Below are positions 12,305-21,279 of a stretch of DNA of 64,000 nt, in pieces. The stretch is from Magnolia sinica. Its lineage: Eukaryota > Streptophyta > Magnoliopsida > Magnoliales > Magnoliaceae. The position numbers and the translations under genes are program-made. The notes under the pieces are model-generated. The model did not search any database. It was not told the origin of the DNA and worked only from the letters and a program-made list of their open reading frames with translations. Position 1 is the stretch's first letter, and every line of letters starts with the position of its first letter. The stretch covers positions 39,115,001 to 39,179,000 of the forward strand of contig NC_080573.1 in NCBI RefSeq assembly GCF_029962835.1. Direction: 5' to 3'.

Positions 12305-12901
12305 ATCTGTTGGAGCACAAAAAAGTATCTCAGCCTACATGATTGTTGACGTAGGGGAGGACGTGAGGTTGAGCACCGTCTTCCTCAAGAGGATAACTAT
12401 TTCGAATCCACGGAACTTCTCTGGACTCCTCACAGAGACTTCTCGAATCCATGAGGAAAGAAAGCAGGAAATAGAGATAAATTCTAATAAATTCGAATTT
12501 GATTAATGACTGAATAAAAATAAGTTCACAACCCTTTAAATAGGGGTACCAAGTAATGGGAAAGAAATCAGAATCAAACTACAACTAAAACTCCTAGAAT
12601 TCGTGACTTACTATTTATAGACGGTCGTGATGTCTACTAGTGTGCAAGATTTTCGGCCAAAAATAGTAAGTGTCCTATTTGGCTTCACCAAACTGTTCTC
12701 CTAATTATTCTAAGATCTTTTCACGTTGGGCGCAACTCCTAAAGCCTCACGGATGAAGAGTTATAATCAAACTAAAACTTATTATTTATAGTAAAAACGA
12801 AATTAAAACAGGGAAACGACCATCGATCTAGGGGTTTTTCGCAATTTCGGGTTGCGTAACCCTGCATAGCTGGGTTGGTTGGCCAAAGTAGCTCGTTCTA
12901 C
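12305..12901 (-). mobile_element. Probable LTR remnant, minus orientation
   Basis: On the minus strand the text shows 'CTATAAATAGTAAGTCACG' and then 'CCTCTTGAGGAAGACGGTG', 'CAACCTCACGTCCTCC', phrases common near the 3' end of plant LTRs. The plus strand starts TGTTGGAGCA (about 12309) and ends TTCTACA (about 12901), compatible with TG...CA ends. The flanking five bases differ, and I see no partner copy, so this is a tentative call. Confidence 0.4.
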
Positions 12902-13297
12902 ACCAAAATCATATATTTTATGTTAGATAACTCATTCCGGATTGAGAGATACGCCCGATCTAAGGTCCGACGGCCCAGATCACTTCTGTCGCGACTGGGC
13001 CTTTTCTGATCCATCTTGGCCATGAAACTGTCTGCGACCCGCTCTATATCAATTGTTTGATGATACAATGAGAATAAGAATAGACTCTGTTGCACAATGT
13101 GTAACAAAGAGTACTTGTGCAACCGCGCAATGGATACAAGTGATTAGGACAAAGCCAGTTTTGAAGTAGACCATTCTTATGCTGAATGGTTGTTGTGCAC
13201 CATCCAAACAAAGGGGCATTGTGCTCCCATGCAATAATGTTAAGTTGTGCAGCTATAGTGCTTCACATGTGCTGAGGCTTATAAATACCCCTCCCCA
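12902..13297 (+). mobile_element. LTR-like promoter segment, plus orientation, first part (split by CACTA)
   Basis: This contains 'TTCACATGTGCTGAGGCTTA' followed by 'TAAATACCCC', a TATA box in the same word order as the minus-strand segment at 6946-7560. It breaks off at 13297 at the first CACTA element and continues in the same word order at 32080 ('CATTTCATTTCATTCATTCA'). The left border is uncertain. Confidence 0.55.
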
Positions 13298-13545
13298 CAT
13301 TACCAGAAAACAGGGCAACGCCGACGTTTAAAAACTGTCAGCAATGACCTTCCCTGACGGATTTTAGCCGTCGCGAGGTCCGTCGGCGAAGGGTGAGTTG
13401 GCGTTGCTCGCCGACGGATTAAAACCGTCGGCGTTTTCGACGGCTAATGCCGACGTTCTTCGCTGTTGCCCTTAGCGTCAGCGCATTCGATGGCCAAAAC
13501 CGTCGGCGTTGTCGATGGTTTTTAGCCGTCGGCGATTCTCATTAA
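13298..13545. repeat. Left terminal and subterminal repeats of CACTA 1
   Basis: After the terminal repeat come many copies, in both orientations, of CCGTCGGCG and CGCCGACGG (for instance near 13368, 13380, 13408, 13425, 13500 and 13528). In CACTA elements such arrays bind the TNPA protein; that role is known for the family and inferred here. Confidence 0.85.
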
Positions 13546-13599
13546 TTAAAATAAAAATGAAATATATATCTTCTATTGAATTTGGATGATATATTTCTT

Positions 13600-13786
13600 A
13601 CTTTTCTTTTGTGTAGATTTACCTTCTCAAATAGGATAGTTCGCTTAGGGCTTTGGAGAAATAGGTATATCTAGAAATGGATGTGTGTGTTGATCAATGC
13701 ACATTCATTTCTAGATATACCCATTTCTCAAAAGCCCTGAACAAACCAACCTATTTGAGAAGGTAAGTCCACACAATAGAAAAGCA
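13600..13786. repeat. Long inverted repeat (hairpin), arms about 85 bases
   Basis: The left arm (about 13600-13688) reads '...GTGTAGATTTACCTTCTCAA...' up to 'TATATCTAGAAATGGATGTG'. The right arm (about 13697-13786) is its near-complete reverse complement, with a loop of about ten bases. A few mismatches and no large bulges are seen. It sits just inside the subterminal repeats of CACTA 1. A transcript would fold into a long hairpin, but this is not evidence of an actual microRNA. Confidence 0.75.
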
Positions 13787-14179
13787 CATGCATGGCATAC
13801 CGAACCAACCTATCACATAAATGTTCAAATGGAATCAAATAGTTATCACAGTTCTTGCTGTAGTCTGTAATTCTCTCATGATATAAGACATTTAGCTTTC
13901 AAATTTGTCACAAGCATGAATATGATCTTAACTATGTAGAAATTGGCACTCTTAGTTCATCTAGCTATGCATTTCAAAGAATGGTGAATAAACACCGATG
14001 CATAATTTCCAGTAGAGCAAGTGAATTATATTGATGGAAGTAGGACCTGAAATTAAGACAATCAAATAAACATACTGTGCTTGTAGAAATATTCCCTTTG
14101 GATACCCACGAACTATGTTATAAATTCTAGAGCTGCTAGATCACCAAGACTAAGTCAAAAATCATTTTACAATAAAAAA

Positions 14180-14910
14180 ATCAATTAATTATATTTTGTT
14201 ATTTATCAATTGCTAAAATTTATTGTTACAGTCTTGCCCACCTAGTGAGTGGATGATAATGATTTTCATGCAAGGCAATCCTCACCTATTAGGAGGATTG
14301 GATGTCATTGGGACATGATAGTAACTTATGGTCCAACTAGGTGAACTTGAAACCTAGTTGAAAAGAAAAGGAAAAAAACATAAATTACTGTATAATAACC
14401 ACTACTAAGTTGGTTGGCAAATTCAAAATTCCAAAAACATCATATGGCATTGCTACAGAAAATTAATTAAATAGAAATAACCAAATAAAAAAAAAAAAAC
14501 CAAAAAAAAAGGCCAAAACTAACTGTTGTTGGTAACCTCTTAACATTGTAGCTTTAATATTTTTGAAAATAAATAACTAATAATATTTTGTTATTACCAA
14601 TACTAAAAATTATTTTTGGTCTAGCACACCTAATCAATCAATGGGAATGATTTTCGTACATGGCTATCCTCCAGCCAACCTCTTAGTAAGGTTGGATGTT
14701 ATTAGGACATGATGAGATGGAAATAATTCATTGGGTAGACAATAGCTTATTGTCTAACTGGTAGGACTTAAACCTTCTCAAAAAAAAAAGAAAGAAGAAG
14801 AAAATAAAAAATTATGCTTATTTATAACTATGAAGTTGGTTGGATGATTAAAAATTCCAAACATATCCATGGCACTTCCAAAGAAGAATAAATAAATAAA
14901 TAATAGAACT
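14180..14910. repeat. Diverged tandem duplication of LRR-gene intron
   Basis: Segments 14180-14500 and 14570-14910 share the same order of phrases ('TGTTATT..CCAATACTAAAA', 'GG(A/T)TGATTTTC', 'AGGTTGGATGTTATT', 'AAGTTGGTTGG', 'AAAATTCCAAA'). A third start of the same repeat follows at about 14995-15050. Plant LRR receptor genes contain tandemly duplicated 72-base exons with their introns, which fits the exon next to it. Confidence 0.65.
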
Positions 14911-14913
14911 TAC

Positions 14914-14985
14914 AAGTGCTCCAGACTTGGCAAAGTCCCTATCTCAGGTGGGAGTGAACCATTGAATTTATTGTAGCTTATATCC
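14914..14985 (-). pseudogene. Captured LRR exon (leucine-rich repeat receptor type)
   Basis: A 72-base minus-strand exon is bounded by TTTACAG at its 5' side and GTAAGT at its 3' side. It reads one leucine-rich repeat ('DISYNKFNGSLPPEIGTLPS'), with the plant-type NGSLPPEIG signature. Exactly 72-base single-repeat exons are typical of LRR receptor-like kinases. No kinase domain or other clear repeat exon is found, although 14510-14580 may be a decayed one. It is a gene fragment carried by CACTA 1. Confidence 0.8.
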
Positions 14986-15217
14986 CTGTAAATGAATAAT
15001 TAATTATGTTTTGTTATTTATCAACGGATAAAGATTATGGTTATTTATCAAGTTGGAGCAAACCGGAGTAGTTATTTGGCTTTAATACGAGCAGGCCAAA
15101 TGAATGGATGGCTTGGATATAACACACACCTCATGACGGGACCCACAGAACTTGCTGATGTCAATATAGAAGCTATATGGCTAGTGTGAGGTACACCAAC
15201 CAATCCGCATCCTACTT

Positions 15218-15773
15218 GGATGCGGATTAGCTACTGACAGGTAGCGAGATTCGTTACCGAAGTGACGTCATCAAGTTCCATGGGCCCACTATGATGTATG
15301 TGTTTTATTTACACTGTCCATTTATTTGGATATTTAATTTTAGAGCATGAGTTAAAGAGTGAGGCAAATCCAAATATGTAGTTGACCCCATCAAAAAAAG
15401 CAGTGGCGAAATTGATGCCTACCGTTGAAACCTTCCTTAGGCTCGCCGTGATTTTTATTTGAAATCTAACCTGTTCACAAGTTAACACAGACATGAAAGA
15501 AGGGAAAAAACAAATATTAGCTTGATAAAAAACTTTTGTGGCCTATTTAAGTCTTTAATGGTGGGCGTCACCCTCCCCACTATTTTCTGTGGTGAGGTCC
15601 ACTGGAGCTTTGGATTTGACCCATTCCTTGGATCTTTACCTAAAATTATATTTCCAAATGGATGGATGGCGTGGTTACAAAACATATATCATGATGGGAC
15701 CCACATAACTTGGTGACGTAACTTTAGTAGCGAGTCTAGCTACTCAACCTGTCAGTATCCAATCCACACCCGC
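15218..15773. mobile_element. Palindromic MITE, copy 1
   Basis: The two ends are inverted repeats: 'GGATTAGCTACTGACAGGTA' on the left and its diverged complement around 15735-15770 on the right. Inside are the paired phrases 'GGGCCCACTATGATGTATGT' and, inverted, 'ACATATATCATGATGGGACC'. The element has no coding capacity. It is the commonest short repeat type in this window. Confidence 0.75.
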
Positions 15774-15825
15774 AGAAACAGATTGGCTACTCCCCTGCCA
15801 CCAACCAATGGCTGATGGTCGGTGC

Positions 15826-16252
15826 TATGTGGGCCCCACCATGATGTATGTGTTTCATCCATGTGGTCTGTATATGTTTTTAGATCATTTTATGGTATGA
15901 GACCAAAAATGAGGTATATCCCAATCTCAAGTGGACCACATTATAGGAAAACAGTGTTGAATGAATGTCAACCATTAAAAACTTTTTGGGGGCCATAAAA
16001 GTTTTGGATCAAGATGATCTTTGTTTTTTCCATTCATCTAGGTCTATATGACCTAATCAACAGATTGGATGTCAAATAAACAGTACATTGGGCCTTAGGA
16101 GAATTTTCATGGCAGATATCCAATCATTTTTGTTTACTGTGGTATGGTCCACCTGATATTTATATTCCTCTCATTTTTGGTATCAAGCCCTAAAATGATC
16201 TTTAAAAATAGATGAATGGAATGGATGAAACACATACATCATGGTGGGGCAT
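15826..16252. mobile_element. Palindromic MITE, copy 2
   Basis: It starts GTGGGCCCCACCATGATGTA and ends in the inverted form ('ACATACATCATGGTGGGGC'). Two further inverted word pairs lie inside ('AAGTGGACCACA' against 'TGTGGTATGGTCCACCTGA'). A short direct repeat of its right part ('TTTACTGTGGTATGGTCCAC') follows at 16270-16300. Confidence 0.8.
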
Positions 16253-16945
16253 GAAGAAGTTTCACATCATGTTTACTGTGGTATGGTCCACCTGATTTTG
16301 TATTGCAAAACAATTTAAAGAAAAAAAAATTGTCGTAATAACTTGAAAGGGGTACGTTTGGAAGCAAAAATTTTTGTTTAATGAAAAATTCACTGAGCAC
16401 ATTCCACATTCACCATTAAGCCAGACTCCTATCATGGAAAGATTTCAGTGAAAAACCACTTAGCAGTTAGCACTTTCCTTCTTCCGTGTTAACCACGCAT
16501 TAACAAAAACCACTAAACATGGAACATTTTCCCAATTCCACGTTAAGTGCAAAAATTCAGCGTTAACAAACAGGTCTTAAGTTAAAGGAGTTCAGTTTTA
16601 CTCACATTTAGTTTCGTAGGGAACATGTGCATTAGAAGAGAGATGTTTTGTGCATCCTTTTGCAGCTTTAGAAAAAGAGAGTGATAGTTCCACCTAGAAA
16701 ATTACCAGGAAGGTAAAAAAAATCTCGATGTGGGGACCAAGACATGGCACATCTAAGAAACTACCCAAGGCAACTTTTGTCAATTTAGGGACAACAAGTT
16801 AACCTGTATATCAGTTGCAGAGGTTACATTCTCATGTTCAAAGATCTGTGAAAGCATTCAACATTTCTATGTTACAGATTGCATAAGAACAAAGCGGCAA
16901 AAAAAAGTATCCAAAAGAGAGAAAAAAATGATATGTAGTAAGTAC
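16253..16945. other. No recognisable gene
   Basis: AT-rich text without coding frames that I can identify. It probably holds intron or flank of the captured J-domain gene. Confidence 0.4.
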
Positions 16946-17303
16946 CTGAGAGAAAATTCTATGGAATGAATCAGAGAAATCGTCTTAATAAGCCTCCCTA
17001 AACCCCTCTGCATCATATTGTGCTCTCTTTTTGGGATCTCGTAATGTCTGCAATTACCTTTCAGAGGAGATGCAATTAAATCATTGAACTAATAGAAAAG
17101 CACAAATACAAAGCTTTAACAACACTATTCCATAATATTCAATATTATGAGAGAACAGAAACAATGAAAAATAGGTAGGACAAATAAGCACTACATAACT
17201 AGTCATCTCGTGCACAAACCTCATACGCATCTCTTATCTCTTGAAACTTCCTCTTCATTGCAGTATTATTCTTATTCGCATCTAGATGGTACTTCTTTGC
17301 AAG
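16946..17303 (-). pseudogene. Captured DnaJ (J-domain) fragment, two exons
   Basis: Two minus-strand exons with intact AG and GT borders (17220-17303 and 16946-17047) encode the second half of a J-domain. The first reads 'LAKKYHLDANKNNTAMKRKF', then 'QEIRDAYE'. The second continues 'LRDPKKRAQYDAEGFREAY', a stop codon, and then 'DDFSDSFHRIFSQ'. J-domains stimulate Hsp70 through an invariant His-Pro-Asp; here it reads His-Leu-Asp, so the motif is lost. The sequence type resembles plant organellar J-proteins. The start and the client-binding parts are missing. Together with the stop codon this is a dead, captured fragment. Confidence 0.85.
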
Positions 17304-18302
17304 CTGAATGATGTTAGAAGGGTATTAGTTCAACAAGTAAATACAAGGGCACAAAAGATGATGAGGAAGCATATATAACATTATTATATATGTGTTGCAT
17401 GTGCAATACCCACTAATAAAAGAAATAAAAACTAAAATCTAGCACACAACCATAAAACCACCTGCATTCAACTTCAAAACAGTCTCAATTACCCGAAAAC
17501 AACAATTTTGCTCAAATTTTTGTTTAAAACTGCAATGCCTATAAAAATAGCATACATTAGCAACTTGATCTTAGAAACAGCACGAAACATCTTAAGTTGT
17601 ATGCTTTGAACTTCAAAAACAATCCCATTAACTGAATATGCAAGAGTCCACTCTGATTTGCATACGGAAAATTTAATTCGTAAGAAAATCAAAGATGGGG
17701 ACCTTAATATTGGCAATATGATCTTAAAAACTGCAGAAAATACCAAAAATAACAAGCATTCAACTTCAAAAACAGTCCTTTCAACCATTGGGAGAAGCTT
17801 AATATTGGCAATGTGATCTTAGAAACTCCTTACCATACATGTTAGCTCACTAAGAATGGTCAACTGAGCAAATGAGTGTCTGATTGTGCTGTATTTAAAT
17901 AATTTTACTTCATATTTTAAGAGCACGTTTGGACCATTGGGAGAAGCTTTTTCTTTCATGATATGTCATATACCAACCTGAACTCAGAAAATGAAAAACA
18001 AAAGCCAAAAATCAAGTGCATTCAATTTTATGAAAATAGTCTCAATTACACACCCATAATTACATGTCCTTTCATAGCGGCTCTTGATTTGGTTTTAACT
18101 TTCCAACACATTATTCACTAAAAGACTAACTAGCCACTAAAAGGCACCATGAGACAACCTATAACCATTAGCCAAAAGATTTTCCACGTGCTTCTTTATT
18201 ACTGTAAAAACACTGGACAAGTACCATTCATGATTTCTACCAAAATGAAAAGAAAGGGAAAAAAAATTCAAAAACAAAAAACAAAGAATTACCGGAGCTA
18301 AC
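17304..18302. other. No recognisable gene between the J-domain and enolase fragments
   Basis: Contains repeated phrases such as 'ATTGGGAGAAGCTT' and 'CTTAATATTGGCAAT(A/G)TGATC' at 17700-17820 and 17935-17950, and ORFs of about 100 codons without family resemblance. Likely intron or filler inside CACTA 1. Confidence 0.4.
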
Positions 18303-19016
18303 CTTTGGGTTGGTGACCAAGAGGTCATCGCCCACTATCTGTACTTTGTTTCCAATCTTGGAGTAATACTCCCAGCCATCTTGATCAAATGGGTTTTCTA
18401 TTGATACAATTGGATACTCAGCCACAAATGATTTGTAGAGATCTTTTAAAGCATTTCCTGATATCTTCTGCAACCCATCATTTTTCTGCAATGAATGAGA
18501 AAAATAATAATAATGAAAATTTTCAGTTGGAAGTCACAGACTGAAACCGATACAACATGAATTCAATTACGTATCATCACACTAACTTCTGGCCATCAAA
18601 GTTGCAGAAAAAAAAAAACATACCTCTTTTTTGAAGTTCAGATCTTAGGTTTTATCAGTGCCTTAAAATTCAGAAGCAGTAACATCCATTCCAATAACCT
18701 GTAAGGAAAAAAGATGCAAGTTTTTATGGCTTTTGTGTCTCTCTTAAAGACAAACGAAAAATATTTCAACTTATTTATAAATGAAAATAGGATAGTGGAA
18801 TAAAAGAGAAAGCTCCTACGAGAAGGATCATGAACTCCTATAAACAACAAATTGATTAGAATGCAATTGAGATGAAAGCCGTTTCAAGAAAATGGATGGA
18901 ATTGACAGAGAGACCTGCATTGCAAGTTTGTTTCCTGCATGAGAACCTCCATTGATGACATTGAAAGCTGGAACTGCCAACACCAAGGTTTTGTTACCGA
19001 CGAGGTTGGAGATATG
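18303..19016 (-). pseudogene. Captured enolase fragment, three exons
   Basis: Enolase converts 2-phosphoglycerate to phosphoenolpyruvate in glycolysis. Three minus-strand exons with AG/GT borders are in correct order. Exon 18915-19016 (34 codons) has '[20 protein letters not shown]'. Exon 18624-18698 (25 codons) has 'VIGMDVTASEF' followed by a stop, then a second stop. Exon 18303-18485 (61 codons) has '[20 protein letters not shown]' and '[14 protein letters not shown]'. Two metal-ligand residues, the Glu of 'SIEN' and the Asp of 'GDDL', are kept. The N-terminal domain and the last third of the enzyme are missing. With two in-frame stops it cannot make enolase. It is a genomic (intron-bearing) capture, not a retrocopy. 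Confidence 0.92.
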
Positions 19017-19459
19017 CTGCATTACAGATACAAAAATAAATAAATAAATAAATTCCATAAGCCAGAGTTTTAAAAAACTCTCATACCTATTAGAGCTTAC
19101 ATATTCACTTTTTAAGGCTTCTTAATTTCTGTGTATGAATACTTCAGGGGAGCCTTGTGTCGTTGATTTCAAATTCAGTTGACTTTTTGAAGGGCACTAT
19201 TAGAAAAGTTTCAGTCAGGTCTCTCAAAAGAAATAATTCACTGATTAGAAGGTTATGTTGAATTTGATATAAGATGATGTTTCAAGCAAGAAAATATTAC
19301 TGATATATTGAAATAGGAACTGCTCACATCATCTCAACTCAGTAGCTGAAAGCCTGATATATATAATTTCAAGCAATGAGCAACACCAAACAATCCATTC
19401 TGTTTCCATTTTCATAGTAAGCCTACAAGTTCTGATAATGGCCTTTTTTGTGGTTGTAG
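19017..19459. other. No recognisable gene
   Basis: AT-rich spacer between the minus-strand enolase exons and the plus-strand dehydrogenase exon. It ends in 'TTTTTTGTGGTTGTAG', a good splice acceptor for the exon at 19460. Confidence 0.4.
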
Positions 19460-19640
19460 GATTGCAGTAGTCACTGGGGCCAACAAAGGAATCGGGTTCG
19501 AGACCGTTCGCCAGCTAGCTCGCCAAGGTGTTACGGTCATATTGACGGCCCGAGATGAGAAGAGAGGGATAGAAGCAACAACATCAATTAATGGGGAGGT
19601 GGGCTGTGTGATTTTTCATCAGTTGGATGTTCCTGATCTT
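19460..19640 (+). pseudogene. Captured short-chain dehydrogenase/reductase exon
   Basis: The exon follows a splice acceptor at 19459 and reads 'IAVVTGANKGIGFETVRQLA', then 'VTVILTARDEKRG' and 'VIFHQLDVPD'. TGANKGIG is the NAD(P)-binding TGxxxGxG glycine motif. 'HQLDV' is the next conserved nucleotide-binding segment. The closest type I recall is the menthol dehydrogenase / salutaridine-reductase group. The catalytic Asn-Ser-Tyr-Lys part is absent. The reading then passes on the same strand into the polymerase fragment at 19690, so a transcript could join the two. Confidence 0.85.
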
Positions 19641-19689
19641 ATTTTCATTTATCATCCTACAAGGCACCTCATGACATTACTAGGAAGTA

Positions 19690-20215
19690 TGGGGCTGTTA
19701 AAGAGGTTGATGATTCTTCTTCAAAGGCATGGCTTGAAAAGATGTGCACACTGTTTATTAGGAAGGGTCAGGGTTCTCCTCTCATAGTGTGATTACTGGG
19801 GATGCATATAAAGGGATTCATGAAATCAGTTTACCATTAGAAATTGATCAAAAGATCACATTTGAAGAGAAGGTCAAGGCATACAACATGGATCATTTAC
19901 AGAAACTAGTGGATGACAAATTATGTGTAACATACAGAGATGGTTCAGCCACTTATGCAATTAGGGAAGGTTCAAAAGGACATACATATTTGAAAGTTGG
20001 TCAAATCATAAACAGGCGTATTATGGACGGAGACATTATTTTCATTAATAGGCCACCTAGTACTCATAAACATTCATTGCAAACATTTCTGTCTATGTGC
20101 ATGATGACCATATTGTTAAGATCAATCCTCTTATTTGCGCTCCCCTAGGTGTGGATTTTGATGGGGATTGCATTCATATACTACTTCATAGATCATATTC
20201 CGAGATAAAAGGTGT
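19690..20215 (+). pseudogene. Captured fragment of RNA polymerase IV/V largest subunit (NRPD1/NRPE1 type)
   Basis: Plus-strand frames read 'SVITGDAYKGIHEISLP', 'KLVDDKLCVTYRDGSATYAI', 'REGSKGHTYLKVGQIINRRI', 'MDGDIIFINRPPSTHKHSLQ' and then, after a one-base shift, 'INPLICAPLGVDFDGDCIHI'. Asp-Phe-Asp-Gly-Asp is the metal A motif of the catalytic centre of multi-subunit RNA polymerases. The surrounding words are those of the plant-specific Pol IV and Pol V largest subunits, not Pol II. I cannot decide between NRPD1 and NRPE1. These polymerases drive RNA-directed DNA methylation, which silences transposons. Frame changes near 19770 and 20085 and the missing rest of a subunit of well over 1000 residues make this a fragment. 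Confidence 0.85.
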
Positions 20216-20909
20216 CAATTATATAAAAAATTATAGTTCAAAAGCAGACAACAAAGAGCACAAATTCTGATTATAAAGGCGATATTTAGAGTTAAGCTTA
20301 CCGTCATTGTCATGTTGAAATCGTTCCTTGAATATGGGGACGTCCCTTATTGATCTGAAATAGTCAAAGAGAATTACAATTAAAAGAAAGAAAGAAAAAA
20401 GAAAAGAAAAGAAGGCAAGCAGGTAATTAGACACTCAAATGCAACCAAAAAGAAAAATATAAACTTATCTGGTTAACTCCCCCTGAAGTGACACCTACAC
20501 CAACATGCAACAACAGAAACCAGATCAATCCCAAATGTGTACTTAGCAATCAAGGCATCAAAAAAATGTAAGAGTACCTTTGGGGTGAGAACCAGCCAGT
20601 GTAACTTCAGTAGCTGCCACAGCTTCTGGAGTATGAAGATCTGCAACACCCAAAACCAGATCCTGCAAATAAGAGTACCTCTAGCATCAGCATCTTGCTA
20701 TTTACATGATTTTAAGATAGCCAGAGTAACACCAGTTACCCTTGAAGTAACTTACAGCAGATGGTACTCTGTTTGAGGTGTAATTTCTATACACCTGCAG
20801 AACCAACAACAACCGTGGAAGAAATTACAACTGAACCACGTAAAAACTTATCGTCCGAGCTGATCACATTCCCTGCAGTAGCTACCATGGATGATGAAAA
20901 TTCCCTACA

Positions 20910-20910
<1 letters not shown>
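20216..20910. other. Exon-like text, not recognised
   Basis: Short open pieces bounded by splice-like borders occur on the minus strand ('RDVPIFKERFQHDNDGKLN' near 20300; 'DLVLGVADLHTPEAVAATEV' near 20620). I do not recognise a family. They could be exons of a further captured gene. Confidence 0.35.

Positions 20911-20972
<62 letters not shown>
20911..20972 (+). repeat. (CT)n microsatellite
   Basis: About thirty CT units in a row. They create spurious Leu-Ser and Arg-Glu ORFs on the two strands. Confidence 0.98.
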
Positions 20973-20973
<1 letters not shown>

Positions 20974-21279
20974 CAGTGCAAATCACACTTAAAGAAGTGA
21001 AAATTATTACAAATCTTTCAATTCCTCAAAGGGAGGTTGAAAATTGAAATGCCAACCAAATATATCAATGTATAAATGTGGGTGTTAAGTCCATTCCATT
21101 CAATATATGTGGGTGTAATCTAAAGTGAGTGTTAAATTCATTCGATTCCATAATATGCATGCATCTGTCTATGTTACTGTATAGTTTAAAAACAAAAGTT
21201 ATTTGTGTTAGTTATTGTAATGTCTAATATTCATAAACATCATGGATAGATGGTTAGAAATAGCTTGGGCCAGATGTCA

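Noticed and set aside
12309..12901. Complete solo LTR with target duplication
   Set aside because: The proposed ends TG...CA are flanked by GCATC and CCAAA, which do not match, so only a remnant is reported.
17489..17788. ORF of 99 codons on the minus strand
   Set aside because: No splice borders or family features, AT-rich text with repeated phrases. Probably chance.
20761..21000. ORF of 79 codons with a Leu-Ser tail
   Set aside because: Its second half is the translation of a (CT)n run. The first half could be a captured exon, but I recognise nothing.
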